This document shows, piece by piece, positions 1-9,001 of a stretch of DNA of 64,000 nt. Below the pieces are notes generated by a model. That model worked only from the letters and a program-made list of their open reading frames with translations, was not told the DNA's origin and did not search any database. Positions within the stretch are counted from its first letter, which is position 1. Every line of letters begins with the position of its first letter. Source of the stretch: Haloechinothrix alba (GTDB taxonomy: Bacteria > Actinomycetota > Actinomycetes > Mycobacteriales > Pseudonocardiaceae); the NCBI RefSeq assembly GCF_900188115.1, contig NZ_FZNW01000014.1, positions 94,211 to 158,210 on the forward strand, given 5' to 3'. Made by a program: the position numbers and the translations under genes.

Positions 1-87
1 TCCCGTGCCTTGCGAAGGCGTGACACGTTTTCCGAGAGTGCGCCCACGCTCATGACCCCCTAAAGCCAGTCACAGAAAGCACTCATC

Positions 88-600
88 CTATAACGTAATG
101 CGTTCACCGTCATTGCACAAAGCGAGATTCCCGGTAGCGACAACAGACCAAGCCACGGACAGGCGCCGTGCGAGGGAAGGCTTCACTTTTGTAGCCACCT
201 GGTCGACTGGGACGAGGTCAACCGAAAGGATCTCCGGGTCCGTGAGGTCGAGCGCGTCCACGTCAGCTTGATCGATCAGCCCTCCGTCGAAGATGAACGC
301 GATACCTTCGGGCATGCGTGGATCCGACCGGATGTGATCGATCACGAGGGGTGGGCCGAGCGTCCTGACGATTCCGAGCTCCTCGCGCAGTTCGCGAACG
401 GCAGTCGTCCACGGGGCCTCTTCGGCATCGACCGCGCCGCCAGGGATGTCCCAGTGCGGCTTGTAGGACGGTTGGATCAGTAGAACGCGCCGGTCACCGT
501 CGCGTAGTAGTACCCCAGCCGACATGCGCTTGCGGTTGAGTGAGCGAACGTAGTCGTCGAACGGAAGGAGATCCACGGCCGCGAGACTACCCGCCGCCAT
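88..600 (-). CDS. NUDIX hydrolase
   Basis: The protein is a NUDIX-fold pyrophosphohydrolase of about 170 residues; the substrate cannot be told from sequence. The Nudix box is complete, running from the GG of WDIPGGAVDAEE through REL-REELGI, so the metal-binding glutamates are present. I chose the ATG at 600 rather than the one at 684. The conserved N-terminal stretch of this family (DLLPFDDYVRSLNRKRM) starts just after it, and the 28 residues gained upstream are Arg/Ser-rich and look untranslated. It is divergent from the peptide-methyltransferase pair that begins at 792, so it may belong to the same accessory block, but nothing proves a link. Confidence 0.85.
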   Translation of the reverse strand: MAAGSLAAVDLLPFDDYVRSLNRKRMSAGVLLRDGDRRVLLIQPSYKPHWDIPGGAVDAEEAPWTTAVRELREELGIVRTLGPPLVIDHIRSDPRMPEGIAFIFDGGLIDQADVDALDLTDPEILSVDLVPVDQVATKVKPSLARRLSVAWSVVATGNLALCNDGERITL

Positions 601-791
601 TATTTGTGACCGCGCTGCCGAAGTCGCTCGGTGCCGCCTATGCCTCAGACGCATAGATCGTGTGACCTGCTGGTGAGAAAGCATGGCGGAGAGCGCTGTT
701 GCTTAGTGGTCGAACACGCGACAGTAGCGAAGCAGACGGCCTAGTAGTTCTCCAGCCGCCATCGAACCAAGTACTTGAGGGGTGAGTAGTC

Positions 792-917
792 ATGAGCGGA
801 GACAAGCCGGGCAGGCATGACGGTTCTCGAGATGGGCACGGCGAACCGCAACCGGAGAAGTGGACTAACGCCGGTAACAAAGACGACGGCGACAAGCACG
901 ACAAGGATGAGAAGTGA
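792..917 (+). CDS. Asp/Gly/Lys-rich 41-residue peptide, candidate RiPP precursor
   Basis: This 41-codon ORF starts with ATG, five bases after a good ribosome-binding site (GAGGGGTGAG, 777-786). Its stop overlaps the GTG start of the methyltransferase gene by four bases (GTGA), so the two are translationally coupled. The peptide is very hydrophilic: 8 Asp, 3 Glu, 6 Lys, 2 Arg and 3 His. Three Asp-Gly pairs lie at residues 10-11, 14-15 and 32-33, with further Asp-Lys pairs. There is no signal peptide and no cysteine. Asp-Gly is the sequence most prone to aspartimide formation, the chemistry driven by isoaspartyl-methyltransferase homologues. I infer that this is the substrate of the downstream enzyme; a chance small ORF is less likely given the RBS and overlap. 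Confidence 0.65.
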   Translation: MSGDKPGRHDGSRDGHGEPQPEKWTNAGNKDDGDKHDKDEK

Positions 918-2035
918 CGCGCGCCGTGACCGACTGGTTCGATCTCCTCGCCGAGGTGCCCCGTGAACCGTTCCTTCCGGACATCGTATGGACCGACGGG
1001 TCCGGGCGCACGTTCGTTCCTGTATCCCGGGCCAGTGACCCGCAACTGTGGGCGAAGCTGACGCGCGGCGATCAACCAGTGATCACCCAGGTCGATGATG
1101 GTTACGCCGCGAGACACGGGGTGACCCCGACCAGTTCGGCGAGCATGCCGAGCGTCGTGGCGGGAATGCTCGATGCTCTCGACGTGCAATGCGGCGATAA
1201 CGTGCTGGAGATTGGCACCGGTACCGGCTGGAACGCGGCACTTCTAGCGCATCGCGCCGGCGAGCGCGGCAGGGTCATCAGCGTGGAGATCGACCCAGCC
1301 GTAGCCGACAATGCGCGTCGAGCGTTGCGCGCCGAGGAAGCAGACGTCGAAGTCATCACAGCCAACGGCGAGTACGGGTATCCGCCGGCCGCGCCGTATG
1401 ACCGGGTTATCGCGACAGCGTCAGCGCGTCACATCCCCCACTCATGGGTAGCACAAACACGAGTAGGTGGAATCGTCGTGGCGCCATGGGGCACCGATTA
1501 CTGCAGTGCCCTGGCACGCCTTCAAGTAACGTCGGCGGGACATGCTGTCGGTTCGTTCAGCGCAGGCTACGCGTTCATGCGGCTGCGTTCACAGCGCCGT
1601 AGCCTGACCCATGCCGACGGCGGTGCGCTCGACATGTCGAGTGCCGATCATTCCCTTACAGAGCTGGATGCGAGTGACCTGTATCGGATGGTGGCAGCGT
1701 CGAAGGCAGCGTTCACGATCGGGCTCCTCGTGCCCCAGTGCAGGATGCATTACGAGGAAGACGCTCGCGGTCATAACCAGCACATTGTTGAGCTACACGA
1801 CAGTACTTCGCGGTCGTGGGCACAGGTCGATGTTGATCTCGATCATGGCACTCCGTTCGACGTGTACCAGCAGGGTCCCCGTCGTCTGTGGGATGAAGCC
1901 GTAGCGGGCTACCGCTGGTGGCAGCAGCACTGCACACCGGATCCCAGCCAGTTCGGCATCACGATTGCCGAAGACGAGCAAGCAATATGGCTGAACAGTC
2001 AGGACGGCGAGTATCGCTGGACACTCGCACCGTGA
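914..2035 (+). CDS. Protein-L-isoaspartyl methyltransferase-like SAM enzyme (RiPP-type)
   Basis: This 373-residue SAM-dependent methyltransferase is related to protein-L-isoaspartate O-methyltransferase (PIMT). The SAM loop LEIGTGTGWNAALLA is at about residues 98-112, preceded by the PIMT-type TSSASMPS stretch and followed by the acidic IDP motif. The true repair enzyme is about 210 residues. This protein has an extra N-terminal arm of about 60 residues and a C-terminal extension of about 150 residues, as in the stand-alone actinobacterial PIMT homologues that modify ribosomal peptides. The GTG start overlaps the stop of the 41-codon peptide gene. It probably methylates Asp side chains of that peptide, leading to aspartimide. 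Housekeeping repair is less likely because of the coupling and the extra domain. Confidence 0.8.
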   Translation: MTRAVTDWFDLLAEVPREPFLPDIVWTDGSGRTFVPVSRASDPQLWAKLTRGDQPVITQVDDGYAARHGVTPTSSASMPSVVAGMLDALDVQCGDNVLEIGTGTGWNAALLAHRAGERGRVISVEIDPAVADNARRALRAEEADVEVITANGEYGYPPAAPYDRVIATASARHIPHSWVAQTRVGGIVVAPWGTDYCSALARLQVTSAGHAVGSFSAGYAFMRLRSQRRSLTHADGGALDMSSADHSLTELDASDLYRMVAASKAAFTIGLLVPQCRMHYEEDARGHNQHIVELHDSTSRSWAQVDVDLDHGTPFDVYQQGPRRLWDEAVAGYRWWQQHCTPDPSQFGITIAEDEQAIWLNSQDGEYRWTLAP

Positions 2036-2156
2036 CATCGCCGCCGCAAGTTGGTCGTGGGACATCCGTATGCGTGGGTACTTGTACGGGTGTGTGCTGT
2101 GCGTGCCTCCGGCTCGGGCACGGGGCACGGTAAGGAATCGGAAGGGACACTGACAG

Positions 2157-2555
2157 ATGGAAGGCACTGGGACCGTGGACTCGCTTGAGGCGCAGCAGGA
2201 GGCGGACACGGAGTACACCGGCTACGTCCACCCACTCGATCGGCTTGTGCCGGATCCGTCCGGAAAGGCTCCGCTGTGCGACGAGGAGACGTTCGCCGCT
2301 ATCCTCTCCGGCATCGTTGCCGACGAGGCTCCACGTTTGTTCGCGGTGGTGCAGGAGTACGGGCGGCGCGTGGATGCCCGTATCGCCGGTTGGGGACTGG
2401 CCTTCGACGATCGTGCCGAGGTGGTCAGCATCGACGGTGCGCTGCGGATGAAGCTGAACGCACCGGAGGAGGCGTTACGCGGATTCGGATTCGGCAGCCA
2501 CGTCTCCGGCCGGCTCGTCTGGTTCGACCCGGATGCCGTCACGCCGGACCCGTAA
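2157..2555 (+). CDS. Conserved hypothetical protein
   Basis: I do not recognise this 132-residue protein. It is soluble and acidic, without signal peptide or membrane segment. The N-terminal 50 residues look flexible; the remainder (about 55-130) looks like a compact alpha/beta domain with several Gly-Phe repeats (GFGFGSHVSG). The ATG follows a strong RBS (GGAAGGGA). It lies 121 bases after the methyltransferase on the same strand, so it could be a third member of that block, but the gap allows its own promoter. The 219 bases after it hold only a weak ORF (2595-2759) with no clear RBS or family. Confidence 0.6.
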   Translation: MEGTGTVDSLEAQQEADTEYTGYVHPLDRLVPDPSGKAPLCDEETFAAILSGIVADEAPRLFAVVQEYGRRVDARIAGWGLAFDDRAEVVSIDGALRMKLNAPEEALRGFGFGSHVSGRLVWFDPDAVTPDP

Positions 2556-2774
2556 TCCGCTAGACAGCTCTTGCCGAGGTCGCGCTCGAACTGTATGGGT
2601 GGAGTTCACGAACGGCACAAGGAGATTCGCGCGGACGGTGCCTGCCGTGACAAGATCATTGCCGACGACGCGGAGAGGGTAGCGGAGCGCCGCCGAGGAG
2701 ACGTTCCGGTAGGCGACACGACTAGCCGGACGGTAATAGTTCAGCGGCCGGATACGTAGGTCACGGCGACGTGG

Positions 2775-3776
2775 TCACGAACTCCGTTCCAGCATCTTCA
2801 GCACCGCGCGCTCCTCCTCGGGCGACAGGCCTGCCTGGCGTGGCCGGTCCAGGCCGAGCGCGCGCTCGTGTTCGAGCGCACCGAGTGCCGCGTCGTGCAG
2901 TGAGCGTGGTCGCAGCCCTGCCTCGAGCGCGGGCCGCGCGTCGTGCGAGGCCAGGCCGTAGTGGCTGGGTGGCAGCCACAGCGGCAGCGAGCGCGGGCCG
3001 CTCCACGGGTTGACCCCGGCCCGTTCCAGATCCTTTGCCGGTACGGCGACCATCTCGACCGGCACGCCCACCGCGGCGGCGATCCCTTCGAGAAGGTCGC
3101 GCAGCGCCATGGACTGCCCGACGCCGTCGAACGTCCCGGTCCGTCCGGTGGTGGCGGCGTCGACGATCCACGCGGCAAGGTCGCGGACATCGATGTACTG
3201 GATGGGCTGCTCCGGGGTGTCGGGGGCGAGGACCCGCCCGCCCCGCGCGAAGCGGGCGGGCCAGTAACCGAACCGGTCCATCGTGTCTCCGGGGCCGGTG
3301 ATCAGGCCCGGCCGGACGACGAAGGCGCGGTCCCCGAGCTTGTCGCGCACCTCGTCCTCGGAGGCGACGTTCACCCTGCCGTAGGCGTCGGGGTCGCCGT
3401 TGGCGGTATTCGCCGCGTCGTACAACGGCGTGCGCAGCTCGGACCCCGGTGACTGTCCCGGTGTCGCGGTGTCCGCGTAGACGTTGACCGTGGAGACGTA
3501 GGTCCAGTGGCCTGCGCGCGGGCCGAGCGTGCGCACGGCCTCGGCGACCCACGGGTGCGAGCCTGCGGCGACGTCGACGACCGCGTCGAACTCCGCTCCG
3601 GCCAGCGGCTCCAGCGCGCCGGGATCGTCGCGGTCGAGCCGGACGTGGCGTACCCCGCCGGGAGGTTCCCCTGTGACCCCGCGTGCCGTGCAGGTCACCT
3701 CGTGCCCGCGCTGTACGGCCTCCCGCACGACGGTCCCGCCGACGAATCCCGTCCCACCCAGTACAAGTAGCCGCAT
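2775..3776 (-). CDS. NAD-dependent epimerase/dehydratase family protein
   Basis: This 333-residue Rossmann-fold protein belongs to the extended SDR (epimerase/dehydratase) family. The N-terminal nucleotide motif LVLGGTGFVGG is at residues 4-14. The usual Tyr-x3-Lys pair is not obvious: the corresponding region reads DAYGRVNVASE, so the lysine appears replaced and activity may be atypical. The C-terminal third contains a substrate-binding region and an acidic tail. It resembles reductases of the isoflavone/NmrA-like and RNA-binding CSP41-like branch. It is divergent from purS, with about 130 bases between them, and converges on the unknown gene at 2157. The substrate is not predictable. Confidence 0.8.
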   Translation of the reverse strand: MRLLVLGGTGFVGGTVVREAVQRGHEVTCTARGVTGEPPGGVRHVRLDRDDPGALEPLAGAEFDAVVDVAAGSHPWVAEAVRTLGPRAGHWTYVSTVNVYADTATPGQSPGSELRTPLYDAANTANGDPDAYGRVNVASEDEVRDKLGDRAFVVRPGLITGPGDTMDRFGYWPARFARGGRVLAPDTPEQPIQYIDVRDLAAWIVDAATTGRTGTFDGVGQSMALRDLLEGIAAAVGVPVEMVAVPAKDLERAGVNPWSGPRSLPLWLPPSHYGLASHDARPALEAGLRPRSLHDAALGALEHERALGLDRPRQAGLSPEEERAVLKMLERSS

Positions 3777-3907
3777 GGACCCATCCTGCCGTGACCCAGC
3801 TCGCGACCACCACTCCTCTCGCCGAGTGCGAACGCGCAGGTTGGGTAGGCTGTCGCTGGTACACCGCCGCTCGCTGGCGACCCCGATTCACGACACGGAG
3901 AGAGCAC

Positions 3908-4147
3908 GTGGCCAGAGTCGTCGTAGACGTCATGCCCAAGCCGGAAATCCTCGACCCGCAGGGCCAGGCCGTGGCGGGGGCGTTACCTCGCCTGGGTTTC
4001 CACGGCGTGCGTGACGTGCGCCAGGGTAAGCACTTCGAGCTCGACGTCGACGACTCCGTCGACGACGACACGCTCGACAAGATCGCCGAGGGGTTCCTGT
4101 CCAATCCGGTGATCGAGGACTTCGTCGTGCGGCGGGTGGACCAGTGA
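3908..4147 (+). CDS. purS: Phosphoribosylformylglycinamidine synthase subunit PurS
   Basis: This 79-residue small subunit belongs to the three-part formylglycinamidine ribonucleotide (FGAM) synthase, step four of purine synthesis. PurS bridges PurQ (glutaminase) and PurL (synthetase). The sequence matches the family throughout: [17 protein letters not shown] at the N-terminus, the [13 protein letters not shown] turn and the IEDF end. I chose the GTG at 3908, which sits behind GGAGAG and gives the normal family length. Its stop codon overlaps the GTG of purQ by four bases, starting a tightly coupled purS-purQ-purL operon, as in other actinobacteria and Bacillus. Confidence 0.96.
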   Translation: MARVVVDVMPKPEILDPQGQAVAGALPRLGFHGVRDVRQGKHFELDVDDSVDDDTLDKIAEGFLSNPVIEDFVVRRVDQ

Positions 4148-4821
4148 GGATCGGCGCGGTCACCTTCCCGGGCACCCTGGACGACGTGGACACGGTGCGC
4201 GCGATCGAGCGCGCGGGCGCAGAGGCCGTCGCGCTCTGGCACGGCGACGCCGACCTGCGCGGGGTGGACGCGGTGGTCCTCCCCGGCGGGTTCTCCTACG
4301 GCGACTACCTGCGGGCCGGGGCGATCGCCCGGTTCGCGCCCGTGATGGAGCCCGTCATCGAGGCCGCCCGCAAGGGCATGCCGGTGCTCGGCATCTGCAA
4401 CGGGTTCCAGATCCTGTGCGAGGCGGGCCTGTTGCCCGGTGCGCTGGTGCGCAACCACAAGCTGCGGTTCGTCTGCCGGGACCAGTGGCTGCGGGTGGAG
4501 AGCACGACCACGGCGTGGACCACGCGTTACGAGCCGGGCGCCGAGATCCTGGTGCCGGTCAAGAGCGGCGAGGGCGCGTACATGGCCGACGAGCGCGAGC
4601 TCGACGCGCTCGAAGGAGAGGGTCGCGTCGTCTTCCGCTATGTCGAGGACAACCCGAACGGGTCGCGCCGCGACATCGCGGGGGTCTCGGACGGCTCGGG
4701 GCGGATCGTCGGGCTCATGCCCCACCCGGAGCACGCCACCGACCCGCTGACCGGCCCGACCGACGACGGGCTCGGCATATTCCTTTCCGCGATGGACAAC
4801 GTCAAGCAGGGAGCGGCATGA
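4144..4821 (+). CDS. purQ: Phosphoribosylformylglycinamidine synthase subunit PurQ
   Basis: This 225-residue class I glutamine amidotransferase supplies ammonia to PurL. The nucleophile cysteine lies in [11 protein letters not shown] (about residues 82-92) and the catalytic His-Glu pair in MPHPEHA near the C-terminus. [17 protein letters not shown] is the typical PurQ N-terminal signature. The length is normal. The gene starts with GTG overlapping purS and ends in an ATGA overlap with purL, so the three subunits are made in step. Confidence 0.97.
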   Translation: MRIGAVTFPGTLDDVDTVRAIERAGAEAVALWHGDADLRGVDAVVLPGGFSYGDYLRAGAIARFAPVMEPVIEAARKGMPVLGICNGFQILCEAGLLPGALVRNHKLRFVCRDQWLRVESTTTAWTTRYEPGAEILVPVKSGEGAYMADERELDALEGEGRVVFRYVEDNPNGSRRDIAGVSDGSGRIVGLMPHPEHATDPLTGPTDDGLGIFLSAMDNVKQGAA

Positions 4822-7124
4822 GCCAGGCCCACCCCCAGACCCGGCCGCACGTGGAGACGGTCACGCACGCCGAGGCGACCCCGGAGGAGCCGCAGCCCTA
4901 CACCGAGCTGGGACTCGCCGACGACGAGTACGCCCGGATCAGGTCGATCCTCGGGCGCAGGCCCACCGAGGCCGAGCTGGCGATGTACTCGGTGATGTGG
5001 AGCGAGCACTGCTCCTACAAGTCCTCCAAGGTGCACTGGCGGCACTGGAAGGAGAACACCACCGAGGAGATGCGGGCCAAGATGCTCGCGGGGATCGGGG
5101 AGAACGCCGGTGTCGTCGACATCGGGGACGGCTGGGCCGTCACGTTCAAGATCGAGTCCCACAACCACCCGTCCTATGTGGAGCCCTACCAGGGTGCGGC
5201 TACCGGCGTCGGCGGCATCGTGCGGGACATCATCGCGATGGGCGCGCGGCCGCTCGCGCTGCTGGACTCGTTGCGGTTCGGTGCGGCAGAGGCCACCGAC
5301 ACCAAGCGGGTGCTGCCAGGAGTGACCGCGGGAATCAGCGGCTACGGCAACTGCCTCGGCCTGCCGAACATCGGCGGCGAGGTCGTCTTCGACACCACCT
5401 ACCAGGGCAACCCGCTGGTCAACGCCATGTGCGTCGGGGCGATGCGTGCCGAGGACCTGCACCTGGCGCACGCTTCCGGCACGGGCAACAAGGTCATCCT
5501 GTTCGGCGCCCGCACCGGGCTGGACGGGATCGGCGGGGTGTCCGTCCTCGCCTCGGAGACGTTCACGGGTGAGGAGTCCGGCAGCGGCCGCAAGAAGCTG
5601 CCCTCCGTCCAGGTCGGGGACCCGTTCACCGAGAAGGTGCTGATCGAGTGCTGCCTCGAGCTGTTCCGCGAGGAGCTGGTCGTGGGCATCCAGGACCTCG
5701 GGGGTGCGGGCCTGTCCTGTGCCACCAGCGAGCTGGCGTCCGCGGGTGACGGGGGTATGCGGGTCGAGCTGGACCGGGTGCCGCTGCGCGCGGAGGGCAT
5801 GACACCCGCCGAGGTGCTCTCCAGCGAGTCCCAGGAGCGGATGTGCGCTGTGGTGCGCCCGGAGGACCTGGACGCGTTCCTGCGCGTGTGCGCCAAGTGG
5901 GACGTTCTGGTCACCGAGATCGGTGAGGTCACCGACGGGGAGCGGCTGGAGATCACCTGGCACGGCGAGACGGTCGTGGACGTGCCGCCGCGCTCGCTGG
6001 CGCACGAGGGCCCGGAGTACCACCGCCCGATCCAGCGACCCGCCGCCCAGGATGCGCTGCAGGCGGACAGCCCGGACCGGTTGCCGCGCCCGTCCGGGGC
6101 CACCGAGCTACGGGAGACGGTGCTGCGGATGGCGGCCTCGCCGAACCTCTGCTCGCGTAGCTGGGTCACCGACCAGTACGACCGCTACGTGCGGGGCGGG
6201 ACCGTGCTCGCCCAGCCTGCCGACTCCGGCATGATCATGGTGGACGAGCGCACGGGCAGGGGTGTGGCCGCCGCGACCGACTGCAACGGCAGGTACGTCA
6301 AGCTCGACCCGTACACCGGCACGCAGCTGGCCCTTGCCGAGGCCTACCGCAACGTGGCGACCGGCGGGGCGACACCGCTGGCGGTGACGAACTGCCTGAA
6401 CTTCGGGTCCGCAGAGGACCCCGGCGTGATGTGGCAGTTCGAGCAGGCCGTGCGCGGCCTCGCGGAGGGCTGTGCCGAGCTGGGCATCCCGGTGACGGGC
6501 GGCAATGTCAGCTTCTACAACCAGACCGGTGACACCGCCGTGCTGCCCACCCCGGTCGTCGGTGTGCTCGGCGTGCTCGACGACGTGCGCCGCCGCATCC
6601 CGACCGGCATCGGCGGTGAGCCCGGTGAGACCCTGTTGCTGCTCGGCGAGACCGCCGAGGAGTTCGGCGGCTCGGACTGGGCGGACGTGGTGCACGGGCA
6701 CCTCGGCGGGCTGCCTCCGGCCGTCGACCTGCGGCGGGAGAAGCTGCTCGCGGAGGTCCTGATCGCGGGCTCCCGGGACGGCATGATCTCGGCGGCGCAC
6801 GACCTCTCCGGGGGTGGTCTGGCCCAGACCCTGGTGGAGACGGTGCTCATCGGGCAGACCGGCGCGCGGGTGGTACTCGCCGACGATCAGGACCCGTTCG
6901 TGCAACTGTTCTCCGAGTCCGCAGGCCGGGTCCTGGTCGCGGTGCCGCGTACCGAGGAGCTGCGGTTCACCGAGCTGTGCACCGCGCGCGGGCTGCCGTG
7001 GCGCAGGACCGGTGTGGTCGACCCGGAATCGGACGCGCTGGAGATCCAGGACATCGCCACCTTCGGCCTCGGTGAGCTGCGCGAGGCGTGGGAGTCGACG
7101 CTGCCCGGCCTGTACGGGGCCTGA
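4818..7124 (+). CDS. purL: Phosphoribosylformylglycinamidine synthase subunit PurL
   Basis: This 768-residue protein is the small-type PurL synthetase subunit, which converts FGAR plus ATP and ammonia to FGAM. Recognisable elements are [15 protein letters not shown] near residue 56, [20 protein letters not shown] around 110, and the second AIRS-like half with [16 protein letters not shown]. The frame stays open far upstream through purQ, but the ATG at 4818 overlaps the purQ stop (ATGA) and gives the standard family length. The gene ends 21 bases before the convergent mgtE stop codon. Confidence 0.97.
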   Translation: MSQAHPQTRPHVETVTHAEATPEEPQPYTELGLADDEYARIRSILGRRPTEAELAMYSVMWSEHCSYKSSKVHWRHWKENTTEEMRAKMLAGIGENAGVVDIGDGWAVTFKIESHNHPSYVEPYQGAATGVGGIVRDIIAMGARPLALLDSLRFGAAEATDTKRVLPGVTAGISGYGNCLGLPNIGGEVVFDTTYQGNPLVNAMCVGAMRAEDLHLAHASGTGNKVILFGARTGLDGIGGVSVLASETFTGEESGSGRKKLPSVQVGDPFTEKVLIECCLELFREELVVGIQDLGGAGLSCATSELASAGDGGMRVELDRVPLRAEGMTPAEVLSSESQERMCAVVRPEDLDAFLRVCAKWDVLVTEIGEVTDGERLEITWHGETVVDVPPRSLAHEGPEYHRPIQRPAAQDALQADSPDRLPRPSGATELRETVLRMAASPNLCSRSWVTDQYDRYVRGGTVLAQPADSGMIMVDERTGRGVAAATDCNGRYVKLDPYTGTQLALAEAYRNVATGGATPLAVTNCLNFGSAEDPGVMWQFEQAVRGLAEGCAELGIPVTGGNVSFYNQTGDTAVLPTPVVGVLGVLDDVRRRIPTGIGGEPGETLLLLGETAEEFGGSDWADVVHGHLGGLPPAVDLRREKLLAEVLIAGSRDGMISAAHDLSGGGLAQTLVETVLIGQTGARVVLADDQDPFVQLFSESAGRVLVAVPRTEELRFTELCTARGLPWRRTGVVDPESDALEIQDIATFGLGELREAWESTLPGLYGA

Positions 7125-7145
7125 GCGGGGTGCCGCCCGCAGGGC

Positions 7146-8483
7146 CTACAGCGCCGGGTGCACGGCCAGCGCGATGAGGAAGTAGAACACCAGGCCCGTG
7201 GCGTCCACGAAGGTCGTGACCAGGGGAGCCGACACCACTGCCGGATCGATGCCGACGCGCTTGGCCAGCAGCGGCATGGTGCCGCCGATGATCGCCGCCC
7301 ACACGCAGATCAGCACCAGCGACAGCGACACGGCGATACCCACGTTGAGATCGCCGACGAGGATCATGCCGAGCACGAAGGTGACCGCGGCCAGGGTCAG
7401 GCCGAGCAGCAGGCCCACGCGGGACTCCCGGAACGCCACGCGTAACACGTCGCCGGTGCGCAGCTCGCCGACGGCGAGCGCGCGGACAGCGGCCGTCGCG
7501 GCCTGGGCGCCGGCGTTGCCGCCGGTCCCGACCAGCATCGGGATGAAGATCGCCAGCTGCACGACGGTCTCGAGTTCCTCCTCGAAGAAGTCGAGCACGC
7601 CGATCGTCAGGCTCGCGGCGAGCAGCAGCAGCATCAGCCAGATCACCCGGGACCAGGCGAGCTGGAGCACGCTGACCGCCATGTAGTGCCCGGTCCACGG
7701 TGCTGTGGCGGACTGCCGGGCGACGTCCTCGGTGTCGGCTGCCTCGATGACCTCGACGGCGTCGTCGATGGTGAGCAGCCCGATCACGCGATCCTCGCTG
7801 TCCACGACGGTGAGGTCGAGCAGGTTGGCTTCCTGCATCAGGCGCGCCGCGGCCTCGGAGTCGTCCGTGGCCTTGGCCGTCGGGACCTCGCTGTCGGCGA
7901 GCTCGGCGACGGTGGTGTTCTCGTCACTGATGACGAGGTCGCGCAACGCCACGACGCCCTGGAACCGCCTGCTGTTGTCCACGACAGGGAGGGTGTAGAC
8001 GGTCTCTGCGTCGATGCCCTTGGCGCGCACCGTCGCCAGCGCCTGCTGCGCGGTCAGCGAGCCACGCAGCAGCACGGCCTTGGGGCTCATATGGCGGCCG
8101 ACCGTGCCCTCGTCGTAGCCGAGCAGCCGCGCGGTCATGGCGCGCTCGCCCTCGCTCAGCCCGGAGAGGACACGCTGGGCGAACTTGGCGGGAGCCTCGC
8201 CGAGCAACCGCGCCCGGTCGTCGGGATCCATCGCCTCGACGAGCTCGCCGAACGCCTTGTCGCGCAGGCCGTAGAGGATCTTCTGCTGATCGACCGGATC
8301 CAGCTCCTCGAACACGTCGATGGCGCGGTCCTTGTCGAGTAACCGGAACAGCAGGACGGCTGTGAGCGAGTCGCTGCGGCCGAGCTCGTCGGCGATCTCG
8401 TACGGCGCGTGCTCGCCGAGCCATTGCTGCATGCCGGGTACGTCGTTGGCCTCAACCAGCTCACTGAGCGTGTCGGTCGCCAT
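7146..8483 (-). CDS. mgtE: Magnesium transporter MgtE
   Basis: This 445-residue protein is an MgtE Mg2+ channel/transporter of the cytoplasmic membrane. The order is the helical MgtE-N domain (about 1-125), two CBS domains that sense cytosolic Mg2+ (about 130-255), a connecting helix, and five membrane segments. The pore signature LVGTGGNAGAQ is in the membrane domain. The length is normal. It has a well-spaced RBS (GGAGG) before the ATG. No M-box riboswitch is visible in the 130 bases upstream. It converges on purL with a very short gap, and is functionally unrelated to it apart from the Mg-ATP demand of purine synthesis. Confidence 0.95.
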   Translation of the reverse strand: MATDTLSELVEANDVPGMQQWLGEHAPYEIADELGRSDSLTAVLLFRLLDKDRAIDVFEELDPVDQQKILYGLRDKAFGELVEAMDPDDRARLLGEAPAKFAQRVLSGLSEGERAMTARLLGYDEGTVGRHMSPKAVLLRGSLTAQQALATVRAKGIDAETVYTLPVVDNSRRFQGVVALRDLVISDENTTVAELADSEVPTAKATDDSEAAARLMQEANLLDLTVVDSEDRVIGLLTIDDAVEVIEAADTEDVARQSATAPWTGHYMAVSVLQLAWSRVIWLMLLLLAASLTIGVLDFFEEELETVVQLAIFIPMLVGTGGNAGAQAATAAVRALAVGELRTGDVLRVAFRESRVGLLLGLTLAAVTFVLGMILVGDLNVGIAVSLSLVLICVWAAIIGGTMPLLAKRVGIDPAVVSAPLVTTFVDATGLVFYFLIALAVHPAL

Positions 8484-8615
8484 GGCTCCTCCGGTCTGGT
8501 CGCTGGGGTACCCGGTGGGTTGTGACGGGAAAGCCGGAACGGGACCGCGTCGTCCGCTCCCGGTGTGACTCTACGGGCCGGGAGAACCACGGGTAACCGG
8601 CACCGGTGCTGTTGG

Positions 8616-8936
8616 TCACTCTATGTTGTCGACGCGCCAGTCGCCGTCCTCGGTGCCCAGTACCAGTGTGACGGCGAGTTCGGGGTTGTCGGTGGCCGCG
8701 TCGGTGGCGATCTCCATCGGCACCGTGGCTCGCGAGTCCGACTCCTCGGTGACCTCACCGGTGAGCGTGACCCGCTCCTGCATCATCTCGGACGTGTCGA
8801 GCAGCTCCTACGTGGGCTCCGAGTCCCGTTGCACGACCATGACCTGCTGGCAGATCACCGCGTTCATCGGTTCAGGGGCCCGGTCGTTCCAGCCCTCGAC
8901 GAAGGTGGTGGCGACCTCAGCGGGGTCGTTGCTGCC
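8616..8936 (-). pseudogene. Decayed extracellular domain, duplicate of the neighbouring membrane protein's domain
   Basis: On the minus strand, translation gives SNDPAEVATTFVEGWNDRAPEPMNA, then an in-frame TAG (8808-8810), then ELLDTSEMM and an ending of WRVDNIE before a TGA at 8616-8618. Both halves align with the first extracellular domain of the gene just upstream ([18 protein letters not shown] and the end GWCIDDM). There is no N-terminal membrane segment and no plausible start codon or RBS. I read this as a leftover of a tandem domain or gene duplication that has lost its 5' end and gained a nonsense codon. A third, once-fused domain of the neighbour is an alternative. Confidence 0.7.
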
Positions 8937-9001
8937 CGGCGGTCGCGCGGGTTGCCGTGGACGCGCCACCGTCCAGCGTACCCCGCAGGAACGCGCTCCT
9001 G

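Noticed and set aside
2571..2759. Short plus-strand frame after the 132-residue gene
   Set aside because: No clear RBS and no family; charged composition could be chance. Kept out but cannot be excluded.
2761..4734. Long minus-strand open frame across the epimerase, purS and purQ region
   Set aside because: It is antisense to purS and purQ, is Arg/Pro-rich and matches nothing; it results from high GC.
4638..6023. 461-codon open frame antisense to purL
   Set aside because: It mirrors the codon structure of purL on the other strand and has no RBS or recognisable family.
8484..8615. Possible Mg2+ riboswitch (M-box) before mgtE
   Set aside because: No M-box core sequence is visible in the leader.
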